Below, in pieces: positions 24,209-33,204 of a stretch of 33,204 nt of DNA. The notes under the pieces are model-generated. The model did no database searches. It saw only the letters and a program-made list of their open reading frames with translations, and was not told where the DNA came from. The DNA is from Bacillota bacterium. Lineage in GTDB: Bacteria; Bacillota; Limnochordia; Darwinibacteriales; DTU012. The stretch is from contig JAAZMN010000032.1 of assembly GCA_012798795.1 (NCBI GenBank), positions 1 through 33,204 of the forward strand, read 5' to 3'. Made by a program: the position numbers and the translations under genes. Numbering within the stretch: the first letter of the stretch is position 1; every line of letters starts with the position of its first letter.

Positions 24209-26254
24209 TTGACAAGAAAGTCAAAGACAAAGCCCGGTAATCGACGAAGGAGCCGCTTTACGCTTGTTATTCTTGTTATTATTTGTTCTATTCTACTAGG
24301 TGGAACAGTCGGCTTGTTTACAGCATACTTAAAAAGTGCTCCGACCCTTGACCAAGTTAAATTAACACAACAGTTTACCACTCATATTTATGATATTAAT
24401 GGTAATTTGATAACTGATTTATACAGAGAGAATCGTGAACCTATTAGTATTGAACTGCTTCCCTCTCACCTGACAAATGCTGTTATTGCTATTGAAGACT
24501 CTAAATTTTACGAACATCACGGTATCGACTATATTGCTTTTGGACGAGCAATATTAGTGAATTTGCGTGAAGGACGTTTTGCTCAAGGTGGCGGGACTAT
24601 CACCATGCAGGTAGCTCGTAATCTGTTTTTGACACAAGACAAACTAATATCCCGTAAGTTACAGGAATTTCTTTGGGCAACACAGATAGAGCGTAAATAT
24701 TCAAAACAAGAAATCTTAGAGACCTATTTAAATATGGTCCATTTAGGTCATGGAGCAAATGGAGTTGAAGCAGGGGCAAAACTATATTTTGGTAAATCAG
24801 CTAAAGATTTAACATTAGCTGAGTCGGCACTAATTGCCGGTGTAATTAGATGGCCGTATCGTTATTCGCCAATCAATAATCCAGATATCGCTAAAGAAAG
24901 GCGAGATTTTGTTTTATCAAAAATGCTTGAATTAGATTATATTACTGAGGTTGAGGCTGAAGCTGCAAAAAATGAACCTATTATTACTGTTGATAAACAG
25001 CAGCGTACATTTAACGCACCGTACTTTGTTGAGTATATATTAGACGAATTACTTGAACGCTATGGAGATGAGCGAGTATTTGGCGGTGGATTGCGGGTTT
25101 ACACTACTTTGGACCTTAATATGCAGGCAGCTGCAGAAAAAGCACTGCTTGCCGGTATACCGGATGGCAGCGTAGATGAACGAGGATTAACTCAACCACA
25201 AGGAGCTTTAGTAGCAATTGATCCTAGAAACGGCCATATTCGAGCTATGGTTGGCGGACGGGGAGAAGATAAGTTTAACCGAGCTGTGCAGGCATATAGA
25301 TCGCCGGGTTCGGCTATTAAAGTTTTTGCTTATACTGCAGCTATTGATCAGGGATTTACTGCAGCAGATATTTTTGTTGATGAACCGATGGAATATGTGT
25401 TGACAACCGGAGAGTCTTGGAGCCCACGCAACTATGGTGGTGACTTTTATGGCGAAATGACAATGAGAGAAGCTGTTGAAAAGTCAATCAATACAATAGC
25501 CGTCGAAGTTGTTAATCAGTTAGGCTTTAATACGGTAATCGAATATGCTAAAAAAATGGGTATTAAGTCTTTAGTTGAGCAGGGTAGAGTTAACGATCTG
25601 GGGTTGTCTCCGCTGGCACTAGGAGGACTTACTAAAGGAGTATCACCTCTAGAAATGGCTTCTGCTTACGGAGTATTAGCTAATCAAGGAATAAAAGCAG
25701 AACCAATGGCAATTATTAAAGTAACCGACTCCGATGGCAGCATTCTGGAAGAAAACACGCCGGATGTACGTGTAGTTTTAAGTGAAGAAACCAGCTATAT
25801 AATGACGGATATGTTAAGAGGTGTAATTGAAAAAGGAACCGGGCGTAGCGCTAATATTAGTCGGCCTGCCGCCGGAAAAACTGGGACCCATCAAGACAAT
25901 CGCGATGCTTGGTTTGTAGGCTATACACCTGAATTGGTTGCTGCAGTTTGGTTTGGAGCAGACACACCGGAATCTATGGTATATAAAGGCGTCCAGTATG
26001 GTTCATGGCACGCTGCTCCAATATGGCGCAGCTTTATGCAGGAAGCTCTTAAAAATACTCCGATAACTGATTTTCACAAACCTAACGGATTGGTGGAAGT
26101 CATGATCGATACTAAAACAGGATTATTGGTATCGGATATGTGTAATTTACCTAAAGATGAAATCCGAACTGAAATATTCATCCGCGGTACAGAACCTAAA
26201 GAGTATTCGCCAAGATGTACTGCATCAATATGGGATCTATTTTCCTATTACTAA
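24209..26254 (+). CDS. Class A penicillin-binding protein (PBP1A-type)
   Basis: Bifunctional peptidoglycan synthase: glycan polymerisation plus peptide cross-linking outside the membrane. The 681-residue product has a basic cytoplasmic tail, one membrane anchor (about residues 17-38), a GT51 domain (EDSKFYEHHGIDYIAFGRA, GGGTITMQVARNLFLT, then QEILETYLNMVHLGHGANG) and a transpeptidase domain with the nucleophile motif SAIK (RSPGSAIKVF), SIN (KSINTIA) and KTGT (AAGKTGTHQD). I use TTG 24209 since GGGAG lies eight bases upstream. In-frame GTG 24191 and ATG 24194 lack a ribosome site and lie at the predicted transcript 5' end; leaderless initiation there cannot be excluded. Convergent with mutS2, 11 bp apart. 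Confidence 0.95.
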   Translation: MTRKSKTKPGNRRRSRFTLVILVIICSILLGGTVGLFTAYLKSAPTLDQVKLTQQFTTHIYDINGNLITDLYRENREPISIELLPSHLTNAVIAIEDSKFYEHHGIDYIAFGRAILVNLREGRFAQGGGTITMQVARNLFLTQDKLISRKLQEFLWATQIERKYSKQEILETYLNMVHLGHGANGVEAGAKLYFGKSAKDLTLAESALIAGVIRWPYRYSPINNPDIAKERRDFVLSKMLELDYITEVEAEAAKNEPIITVDKQQRTFNAPYFVEYILDELLERYGDERVFGGGLRVYTTLDLNMQAAAEKALLAGIPDGSVDERGLTQPQGALVAIDPRNGHIRAMVGGRGEDKFNRAVQAYRSPGSAIKVFAYTAAIDQGFTAADIFVDEPMEYVLTTGESWSPRNYGGDFYGEMTMREAVEKSINTIAVEVVNQLGFNTVIEYAKKMGIKSLVEQGRVNDLGLSPLALGGLTKGVSPLEMASAYGVLANQGIKAEPMAIIKVTDSDGSILEENTPDVRVVLSEETSYIMTDMLRGVIEKGTGRSANISRPAAGKTGTHQDNRDAWFVGYTPELVAAVWFGADTPESMVYKGVQYGSWHAAPIWRSFMQEALKNTPITDFHKPNGLVEVMIDTKTGLLVSDMCNLPKDEIRTEIFIRGTEPKEYSPRCTASIWDLFSYY

Positions 26255-26265
26255 TATATTTTAAT

Positions 26266-28614
26266 CTAACGATCCAATTCTACTACAGTAACACCCGAGC
26301 CTCCTTCATACGGTGAGGCTAATTCAAATGATTTTACATGCGGATGAGTTTGTAATTGAGCTTGAATCGCATCGCGTAAAGCTCCAGTGCCTTTTCCGTG
26401 AATTACTCTTACCTGCGTTAAAGAAGATAGAAAAGCATCATCTAGATATTTATCAACTGCCGCCGTGGCATCTTCAATATTATAACCGAGTACATTGATT
26501 TCTGAGCTAATAGATCTGCTTTTTATCGATTGATTTTTTGGCATTTTTGAACTACCTGAGTAACGCCAAACAACCTCTTTGGGAGCAGCTGCAGCTGGCT
26601 CTAGATCATTTACTTTAGCATTAATCCGCATTACTCCCACCTGCACTAAAGCATCCATTTGGGACAGCTCAATTATTGAACCAACTTGATTAAGACTTTT
26701 TACTCTAACCAGCTCGCCTACTTTTAGATCATCATCAGGTTTTTGTCCCGGCTTAACTGTATTTTCTATAACTTGATAGTTCTTTTGTTTTTCAATTAAC
26801 TCTTTTCTTTTTTCCTGTACTATTTTTTCTAAATCTTGATTCTGCTGGTGCCTTAATTCACCAATAAGAAAATCCAGCTCAAGTCTGGTTTCTTTGATTA
26901 GTTTTTCCGCGTTCTGCCGAGCCTCGGCTATTATCTGTGTACGTTTGTTTGTGAGTTCAGCATCAAGCTCTTCATAATGCCTCTTTAATCGTTGGTACTC
27001 CAACCTTAACTCTTCTGCTTCTTGACGAGCTTTAGCAGTCTCTTGGCGATCTACCTCTATTTCACTGATAATATCGTCAACTTTAACCTGTTCTTCTGTC
27101 ATTAAAGCTTGTGCCCCATCTACAATTTCGTCTGACAGCCCCAGCCTCCTAGCAATGGCAAATGCGTTGCTTTTTCCGGGAATTCCAATTGATAGACTAT
27201 AGGTAGGCTGTAACGTCTTTATGTCAAATTCTACACATGCATTTTCTACTTCCGGATGAGCATAAGCATAGTTCTTAAGTTCAGAATAATGTGTTGTCGC
27301 AACGGCCATCACGTTGTTTATACGTAAATAATCCAATAAAGCTGCTGCTAAAGCTGCTCCTTCTGCAGGATCAGTTCCTGCTCCCAGCTCATCCAACAGC
27401 ACCAAACTCTCACCAGACAAGTGTTTAATTATTTTAACAATATTACTCATATGCGATGAGAATGTACTTAAACTCTGTTCAATGCTTTGTTCATCGCCAA
27501 TATCGGCAAAAATATTATCAAAAACAGCCATTGTCGAACCTTCATCAGCAGGTATATGTAAGCCGGCTTGAGTCATAACTGCAAATAGACCTAGGGTTTT
27601 CAGAGTCACGGTCTTACCTCCCGTATTGGGTCCGGTAATCACTAAAATTGAAAACTTATCACCCAGCCATAAATCAATCGGAACAACACTGCCAGTCAGC
27701 AAAGGATGCCGCCCTTTCTTAATATTAATATAACCTTTATTTTGAATCACAGCTGCAGTTCCTCTGATTTCTTTGCTGTATTTGGCCTTGGCAAAAATCA
27801 AATCTAACTCCGCCAATGTATTAAGAGTTGTTTGGATAGTATCTACCTCAGGTTCTACCATTTGACTCAGTTTAAGCAGTATACGCTGGATTTCACGTTC
27901 TTCTTCCTGTTTGGCTATTCTCAATTGATTATTCAGCTCAACTACTTCAGCAGGTTCAACAAATATAGTAGCACCACTAGCTGACTGATCGTGGACAATC
28001 CCACCGAATAAAGCACGATATTCCTGCTTTACCGGTACTACATAACGTCCACCGCGAATGGTTACAATACTTTCCTGTAGCAATTTTTGATTTTTGTTGG
28101 AATGAACAATACTATCCAACCTTTCTCTGATTCGGTGAGATAAACTCTGTATTCTCTGTCTTATCGCTGTTAATTCAGGAGTTGCCTTGTCTTTTACACT
28201 ACCATCCTCATCTAAACAGCGTTCTATTTCGCCAGCTAGTTGACGAAAATCCGACAGTTTTTCAATATATTCAGTAAAATCATCGTCAGACTTAGCTAAG
28301 TATCGCTGCATTTGATTGGAGCAATACAATACTCCTGTGATCTTTAACAGCTCACTTCCATCAAGAATTCCACCTATTTTAACTCTTTTTAGAATTAATG
28401 AAATATCAGAGGCACCTCCAAAAGGAGGAGCACCATGCTTCCACAGTAATTTTAGACCAATGGTAGTTAAATGAAGATTCTTTTCTATTACTGCAAAATC
28501 TCTCGATGGCTGAAGAGTCTGTACTAATTCCTTTCCCAAGGAGAAACTGGCATAAGCTGCTAATTTATCTTTAATTTTGTCCCATTCTAAGACACGTAAA
28601 CTGCGCGCATCCAT
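26266..28614 (-). CDS. mutS2: MutS2 (ribosome-rescue/anti-recombination ATPase, Smr nuclease)
   Basis: MutS2 lacks the mismatch-binding domain; it has been linked to suppression of recombination and, in Bacillus, to splitting collided ribosomes. The 782-residue product shows the clamp/lever domains (ELTAIRQRIQSLSHRIRERL, RYVVPVKQEYR, FVEPAEVVELNNQLR), Walker A ITGPNTGGKTVTLKT, Walker B LVLLDELGAGTDPAEG, the H-loop TTHYSELK, a long coiled coil of about 110 residues, a KOW-like segment (VKSLNQVGSIIELS), and a C-terminal Smr domain with IHGKGTGALRDAI. The Smr LDLxG position reads INVLG, so the acidic residue is replaced. It follows the amidase gene by 41 bp. Sure of the family. Confidence 0.97.
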   Translation of the reverse strand: MDARSLRVLEWDKIKDKLAAYASFSLGKELVQTLQPSRDFAVIEKNLHLTTIGLKLLWKHGAPPFGGASDISLILKRVKIGGILDGSELLKITGVLYCSNQMQRYLAKSDDDFTEYIEKLSDFRQLAGEIERCLDEDGSVKDKATPELTAIRQRIQSLSHRIRERLDSIVHSNKNQKLLQESIVTIRGGRYVVPVKQEYRALFGGIVHDQSASGATIFVEPAEVVELNNQLRIAKQEEEREIQRILLKLSQMVEPEVDTIQTTLNTLAELDLIFAKAKYSKEIRGTAAVIQNKGYINIKKGRHPLLTGSVVPIDLWLGDKFSILVITGPNTGGKTVTLKTLGLFAVMTQAGLHIPADEGSTMAVFDNIFADIGDEQSIEQSLSTFSSHMSNIVKIIKHLSGESLVLLDELGAGTDPAEGAALAAALLDYLRINNVMAVATTHYSELKNYAYAHPEVENACVEFDIKTLQPTYSLSIGIPGKSNAFAIARRLGLSDEIVDGAQALMTEEQVKVDDIISEIEVDRQETAKARQEAEELRLEYQRLKRHYEELDAELTNKRTQIIAEARQNAEKLIKETRLELDFLIGELRHQQNQDLEKIVQEKRKELIEKQKNYQVIENTVKPGQKPDDDLKVGELVRVKSLNQVGSIIELSQMDALVQVGVMRINAKVNDLEPAAAAPKEVVWRYSGSSKMPKNQSIKSRSISSEINVLGYNIEDATAAVDKYLDDAFLSSLTQVRVIHGKGTGALRDAIQAQLQTHPHVKSFELASPYEGGSGVTVVELDR

Positions 28615-28655
28615 GACATCACCCGCTTCATTTCTTAATTGTAATGTCTTCCATT

Positions 28656-29399
28656 TTAGATAATACCTGCTCGCTCATAATAATCCACAATTCCGTAAAA
28701 TAAACCTTGAGCAGCTGCCGAACGATACCAAGGTTGAGCCAGCATTTCCGCCTCCCTACTGTTACTTAAAAACCCAACTTCTATCAAGGCAGACGGTATA
28801 TTTGTGTTCCGCAATACATAGAAATTTGCATATTTTACACCGATGTTTCTGCTGCTTAAACAACTTACCAGCGACTTCTGCAGTGAATCAGCCAACAACC
28901 AATCCTCAGCATGATAATAATAAGACGTTGTCCCACTGATTCTACTATTACTGTTCCAATCATTGTGAATGCTGATGAAAATCTCACCTTTACTGCGCTC
29001 CGCAGTCAAGGTACGAACTGCTAATTGACCATTAATTTGGTATTCATAAGAAGTTCCACCTGCAGGATTCACATCTTTATTTCGTGTCATAATAACTGCA
29101 GCACCTGCTTGCTCCAACATTCCTTTTAACTCCAAGCAGATGGCTAAAACATTTTCAGCTTCGGTTGTCCTCCCTACTCCCACTGTACCGGGATCTGAAC
29201 CTCCGTGCCCCGGATCTAGGACAATCACTCTGCCTTGTAGTATTTGGTCATTAATCTGGCTTATAGGTATTCTGGATTTTTGACTGGTAGACGAGTGGCC
29301 AGCCAATCCAGAAACAAAAAAAACTGCCAACATCAAAACGGTAGTCAATATACTAGAATATAAAGTGATATACTTCCTGCCGGATGTCAGTGTCGACAC
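28656..29399 (-). CDS. N-acetylmuramoyl-L-alanine amidase (Amidase_3), CwlD-like
   Basis: Zinc amidase that removes stem peptides from peptidoglycan. The 247-residue protein starts at GTG 29399 with AAGGAG seven bases upstream, and has an N-terminal signal or anchor helix (about residues 12-33) so it acts outside the membrane. The catalytic domain has all four key residues: H65 (DPGHGGSD), E80 (TEAEN), H145 (ISIHND) and E207 (ALIEVGFLSN). There are no cell-wall-binding repeats. A compact anchored amidase of this size is similar to CwlD, which makes the spore-cortex muramic lactam, and other sporulation genes are close; a general autolysin is the alternative. It is followed by mutS2. Confidence 0.9.
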   Translation of the reverse strand: MSTLTSGRKYITLYSSILTTVLMLAVFFVSGLAGHSSTSQKSRIPISQINDQILQGRVIVLDPGHGGSDPGTVGVGRTTEAENVLAICLELKGMLEQAGAAVIMTRNKDVNPAGGTSYEYQINGQLAVRTLTAERSKGEIFISIHNDWNSNSRISGTTSYYYHAEDWLLADSLQKSLVSCLSSRNIGVKYANFYVLRNTNIPSALIEVGFLSNSREAEMLAQPWYRSAAAQGLFYGIVDYYERAGII

Positions 29400-29523
29400 A
29401 AAATCGCTCCTTTTTAACGTACTCTACCTGGAACAATTCATTTTTAATCATTGACATCCTTTAAGCAAGATTAGGATCTATTACCCTTATATCCCATAAC
29501 ATAGGAGAAAACAAACACATGGT

Positions 29524-29549
29524 AAAACCCGCCTTATATATCAGGCGGG
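29524..29549 (-). terminator. Rho-independent terminator after cvpA
   Basis: Minus-strand CCCGCCT (29549-29543) pairs perfectly with AGGCGGG (29534-29528), then TTTT. It lies about 35 bp after the cvpA stop and ends the pheST-zapA-cvpA transcript. The rest of the 29400-29583 gap holds no gene I can support. Confidence 0.85.
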
Positions 29550-29583
29550 GTAGACCGAATGTTTATGAATAAACCAATTGCTG

Positions 29584-30132
29584 TTATGAAAGACTCGCAT
29601 TTTCCAAGTTTATTGGCGGGAACAACCAACCCGGTCGGGCCCACTCATCAGGCCAAATTCTATCCAGCCATTGATTAACATGCGGCCAAATCAAACTGAC
29701 CTGCTGCGCGGTATAAGATTCTGCCAACACCTGATCAACTGGAGAAATACTGAGTGAATTTAAGACAACAACAACAGTTATAACGACCACCATAATTTTA
29801 GCAACGCCAAATCCGGCACCAGCAATATTATCGATGAGTGCAAATGGAGTAATTCGAATAATCCGCGACCAGAAATAACCAAACAGTACTGCTAGCAGAC
29901 TTATACCTAAAGCCAATGCAAAAAACGCAATCAACTGCGCTTGCCACTCTTTTAGCGGATAGCTAACCATTAAATGCAGGGATAACTCTTGATATCGTTG
30001 AAAAGCTATGACTACTGCTAATAAAACTCCCAGCAAACTGAATACTTCGCGAATTAAACCGCGCCGAAACCCCCGCCATATCCCGACAACAAGCAGGATA
30101 ATTACTGCTGCGTCAACCCATTTGCCTACCAT
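29584..30132 (-). CDS. CvpA family membrane protein
   Basis: CvpA-type protein; in Escherichia coli CvpA is linked to colicin V production and envelope stress, while the role in Bacillota (YshB) is unknown. The 182-residue product has about four membrane helices. The family N-terminus is clear (VDAAVIILLVVGIWRGFRRG then LIREVFSLLG), as is the ALIDNIAGAGFGVAK stretch before the last helix. ATG 30132 has AGAGGGG upstream. It sits between zapA and a terminator, the same zapA-cvpA-mutS2 order seen in many Bacillota, though here a terminator and an amidase separate it from mutS2. Confidence 0.92.
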   Translation of the reverse strand: MVGKWVDAAVIILLVVGIWRGFRRGLIREVFSLLGVLLAVVIAFQRYQELSLHLMVSYPLKEWQAQLIAFFALALGISLLAVLFGYFWSRIIRITPFALIDNIAGAGFGVAKIMVVVITVVVVLNSLSISPVDQVLAESYTAQQVSLIWPHVNQWLDRIWPDEWARPGWLFPPINLENASLS

Positions 30133-30146
30133 TTAAACCCCTCTCT

Positions 30147-30407
30147 CTAATTGGCCTCCTCCATAATCTGTAACAGTTCTTGATACTCTGCTTTAACTTT
30201 TTGCAGTTCATCAGCAAGATTAATCGCTGCTAATATAGCCGTCCGATGACGAGTGAGATTAGGATTGTGTTTCTGAATCTGTTTAATTTTGGTATCAACA
30301 ATATCTGCCAGTTCTTTTATATATTTTTCTGTCGCTTTCCCCTTAACAGAATGCTCTTCTCCGGCTATCCGAACCCGTACTGTTATAGTTTTACTTCTTT
30401 CAACCAA
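30147..30407 (-). CDS. zapA: Cell division protein ZapA
   Basis: Small coiled-coil protein that bundles FtsZ filaments at the division site. Recognisable are the N-terminal RVRIAGEEHSVKGKA, then YIKELADIVDTKIKQIQ, AILAAINLADEL and a C-terminal coiled coil. I prefer TTG 30407 (giving about 86 residues, MVERSKTITVRVRI) because AAGGG lies eight bases upstream and the N-terminal length then fits ZapA. GTG 30416 is open too but abuts its ribosome site. It is followed by cvpA after 14 bp and preceded by pheT, the usual pheST-zapA-cvpA order. Confidence 0.93.
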   Translation of the reverse strand: MVERSKTITVRVRIAGEEHSVKGKATEKYIKELADIVDTKIKQIQKHNPNLTRHRTAILAAINLADELQKVKAEYQELLQIMEEAN

Positions 30408-30474
30408 TAACCTCACCCTTTCTTTTTTATCTTATATTCTACTTCTTACTTCGCTTTATCACTCAAATTTCCTT

Positions 30475-32871
30475 CTATCTGATAACGGCTTGACATTCCT
30501 TTACTGCTTGCTGATACATAAGATCAAGCTGATCATTTACTTCATTATCTGTTAATGTCCGGTCAGCTTGAAAAACAAAGGCGAATGCTACACTCTTTTT
30601 ACCGGTTTCAACTTGCTTGCCTTGGTAAACATCAAAAATAGAGATACTTTTCAGCAAATCGCCGCCTGCTTGCTTTAAAACAGCAACAATGTCTGCCACC
30701 TGGACATCCTCCGGTACTAATAAAGCCATGTCGCGATGTACAGCAGGAAATCTCGGTAGAGTATGGAACTGAGGCTCCGATTTCTTATATTTAAACAGCC
30801 TGTCTAGATTAATTTCAGCCAAATATATACGATTGGGGATTCCATAATTGTTTTGAACATTAGGGTGTACCTCACCGAATTGAACCGCTGTTTCACCTGA
30901 AATCTGAATCTGAGCTTGACGTCCAGGATGAAATACTGCTAGCTCACTCTTTTTTAGACGAAAATCACCAGTGAAATTTTCCAAAACTAGTTGGACAAGA
31001 CCTTTTAAATCGTAAAAATCAAAATTCTCCGGTTTTATACTCCAATGCTCTTCCTGCCGTGAACCATAAAGCAGCAACCCTAATCGGCGTCCCTCGCACG
31101 GCCGTTCTTCCAAAGGAAGCTCTTTAGCAAGATATACGGAACCAAACTCAAATAAACAAAGCCGCTCCTGCTGACGATTTACATTATACGCAGCACATGC
31201 CAGCAAACTTGGCATTAAAGAAGTTCTCATAACTGCATAATCCTCTGTAAGTGGATTCAGCAGTCTAATCATTTCTGACTCGGGATTGGCACCGCTTAAT
31301 CCGCTCTTTTGAACACTCAGAGGATTTACAAACGAGTAAGTAATGACTTCATTTAACCCTGCTCCAATCAAAGATGCTTTTAACGAGTCAATTGTACTTA
31401 AGGCATCACTTTCTCCACCTCTATCGGCACCCTGTGGCAGAGTAATCGGAATTTTATCATAGCCCCAGAACCGAGCCACTTCTTCAATTAAATCACATTC
31501 TAATTCCAAATCCTGACGAAAACTCGGTATTGTTACCTGCAGCGGAGAAACCGAGTCATCTACTGATAATTCCAGACTGTTGAGAATACTGATCATTTCA
31601 TTCTGCGGAATTTCTGTACCCAATATACGGTTTGCTGTTTCCGGTCTAAAATCGATCACTCGTTTTTTCTCATGAACATTATTAATGTCAATTGTTCCAC
31701 CGACAATCTCAGCTCCCGCATACTCCTGCAGCAGTTGTGCAGCTCGATTAAGGGCTGTTACGGTTAAGTTGGGATCGATTCCCTTCTCAAATCGTGCCAC
31801 AGCCTCTGAACTAATACCTAACTTATGAGCAGTACGCCGAATACTTATTGGAGCAAAATTGGCCGCTTCTAAAAGAATGGTGTTAGTCTCACCAGTAACC
31901 TGGCTGTTTTCACCGCCCATAACGCCACCAATACAAACAGGACTCTCAGCATCGCAGATCAATAGCATTTCCTCAGTCAATTCCCGTTTCACTCCGTCTA
32001 GTGTAGTAAATACCTTTTCTCTTGTAGCCGGAGTGCGGACTACAATACGATTTTCTGCTAATTTGTCATAATCAAATGCATGCAGTGGCTGACCCATTTC
32101 TAACATAACAAAGTTAGTAATATCCACTACATTATTAATCGGCCTCATCCCAGATGCCCGTAATCTCTGCTGCATCCAAAGAGGCGATTGTTTAATATTA
32201 ATATTGCGAATAATCCGCGCTGAATAACGGGGACATTTTTCCGGGTCTTCTACCTTAACCGATGTTAAACTATGAATATCTGCAGTTGATTCTGAAAAGT
32301 TAATCTCTGGAAATTTAAGTTTAGTGCCGGACAAAGCGGCAACCTCACGTGCTATTCCGATTATTCCCATACAATCCGGACGATTAGCGTAGATTGATAC
32401 ATCAAGAATCTTATCGTCCAATCCCAACTCACTAACTAAATCCTGCCCTTCTTCTGCTTCTTCAGGTAGTTCCATTAGTCCTGAATCATCTTCTCCTATT
32501 CCTAACTCGGCTTCAGAGCAGGCCATGCCATAAGACATTACACCATGCAGATTAACTGCTTCAATTCTCCTCCCATCAGCCAAACACGAACCTTCAACCG
32601 CTACTGGCACCTTCATGTTTTCCCGCACATTAGGAGCACCGCATACTATTTGGAGTACTTTTTCGCCTATTGAAATTTGGCAGACCTTTAAATCTGCATG
32701 AGGATGAGATTCAACTTTTGTAATTTTCCCAACATATACTCCGGATAAAGCCGGAGCTAGATCATAAATTCCCTCTACTTCAAGCCCTGCCATAGTTAAT
32801 CTATCTGCAAGTTCATTCGGATCCCAACGAACTGATGTATAGTTTTTTAACCAACCATACGATACTTTCAC
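30475..32871 (-). CDS. pheT: Phenylalanyl-tRNA synthetase beta subunit
   Basis: Beta chain of the alpha2beta2 synthetase that charges tRNA-Phe; it carries tRNA-binding and editing functions. The 798-residue product has, in order, the B1 start (MKVSYGWLKNYTSV), an EMAP-type tRNA-binding domain (VGKITKVESHPHADLKVCQI, VCGAPNV), the B3/B4 editing region (CPRYSARIIRNI, RPINNVVDITNFVMLEMGQP), the B5 domain (FRPETANRILGTEIP), a catalytic-like core (ELECDLIEEVARFWGYDKIP) and the ferredoxin-fold anticodon domain at the end (RFPAVHRDMALLVPE, DRTLTDNEVN). GTG 32871 has GGGAGG seven bases upstream. It follows pheS by 19 bp. Very sure. Confidence 0.98.
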   Translation of the reverse strand: MKVSYGWLKNYTSVRWDPNELADRLTMAGLEVEGIYDLAPALSGVYVGKITKVESHPHADLKVCQISIGEKVLQIVCGAPNVRENMKVPVAVEGSCLADGRRIEAVNLHGVMSYGMACSEAELGIGEDDSGLMELPEEAEEGQDLVSELGLDDKILDVSIYANRPDCMGIIGIAREVAALSGTKLKFPEINFSESTADIHSLTSVKVEDPEKCPRYSARIIRNINIKQSPLWMQQRLRASGMRPINNVVDITNFVMLEMGQPLHAFDYDKLAENRIVVRTPATREKVFTTLDGVKRELTEEMLLICDAESPVCIGGVMGGENSQVTGETNTILLEAANFAPISIRRTAHKLGISSEAVARFEKGIDPNLTVTALNRAAQLLQEYAGAEIVGGTIDINNVHEKKRVIDFRPETANRILGTEIPQNEMISILNSLELSVDDSVSPLQVTIPSFRQDLELECDLIEEVARFWGYDKIPITLPQGADRGGESDALSTIDSLKASLIGAGLNEVITYSFVNPLSVQKSGLSGANPESEMIRLLNPLTEDYAVMRTSLMPSLLACAAYNVNRQQERLCLFEFGSVYLAKELPLEERPCEGRRLGLLLYGSRQEEHWSIKPENFDFYDLKGLVQLVLENFTGDFRLKKSELAVFHPGRQAQIQISGETAVQFGEVHPNVQNNYGIPNRIYLAEINLDRLFKYKKSEPQFHTLPRFPAVHRDMALLVPEDVQVADIVAVLKQAGGDLLKSISIFDVYQGKQVETGKKSVAFAFVFQADRTLTDNEVNDQLDLMYQQAVKECQAVIR

Positions 32872-32890
32872 CTATATTCCTCCCCCAATG

Positions 32891-33204
<314 letters not shown>

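Noticed and set aside
24157-24381. Minus-strand 74-codon frame at the start of the PBP gene
   Set aside because: Antisense to the PBP N-terminus and overlapping the yunB upstream region; no ribosome site.

Overview
The window comes from a low-GC, anaerobic, endospore-forming member of the Bacillota, most likely a Clostridia-like lineage. The sequence supports this in several ways: an alpha/beta glycyl-tRNA synthetase, the order pheS-pheT-zapA-cvpA, MutS2, a YqzL-recO pair, T-box and FMN riboswitch control, sporulation genes (YunB, a BofC-type protein), a superoxide reductase, pyruvate phosphate dikinase, and AT-rich promoters with good TTGACA/TATAAT boxes. I would not name a genus. No tRNA, rRNA, CRISPR array, insertion sequence or prophage is visible. 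The window is mostly chromosomal core.

Layout. 1-9514 is almost entirely minus strand. It runs from PrsW-type protease, yebC, a BofC-like protein and ruvC-ruvA-ruvB, through a 49-codon yqzL-like gene, recO and a DUF4342 protein, to glyQ-glyS and the 5' part of ppdK. 9691-15424 is a mixed block: superoxide reductase (+), a solitary murG (-), then a tight plus-strand operon of four genes (HTH-metallo-beta-lactamase fusion, ATP-grasp-like protein, lysine 2,3-aminomutase-like radical SAM enzyme, lgt). 15442-17330 carries a CDF metal exporter and riboflavin transporter ribU under an FMN riboswitch. 17439-18700 holds a GNAT acetyltransferase, a previously easy-to-miss remnant of mscL, and a GmhB-like HAD phosphatase. 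18732-23260 has a membrane-anchored MutS-like ATPase and leuS with a complete T-box leader. 23308-33204 has yunB, a class A penicillin-binding protein, mutS2, a cell-wall amidase, cvpA, zapA, pheT and the 3' part of pheS.

Functional themes. Translation (GlyRS, LeuRS, PheRS, YebC), recombination/repair (RuvABC, RecO, MutS2, MutS-like), envelope and sporulation (MurG, Lgt, PBP1, amidase, YunB, BofC-like, PrsW) and cell division (ZapA) dominate. The most novel-looking item is the operon 11363-14678. It couples a DNA-binding/hydrolase fusion with an ATP-grasp-like protein and an aminomutase that keeps every lysine-contacting residue I can place, which suggests beta-lysine (or a related beta-amino acid) made and ligated to something. 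Second in interest are the glyQ leader, which looks like a T-box stripped of its sensor, and the mscL remnant.

Many genes here start with GTG or TTG. I moved several starts to positions supported by a Shine-Dalgarno sequence and by family alignment, as stated in each entry. All functional calls come from reading translations and motifs by eye, without database searches.
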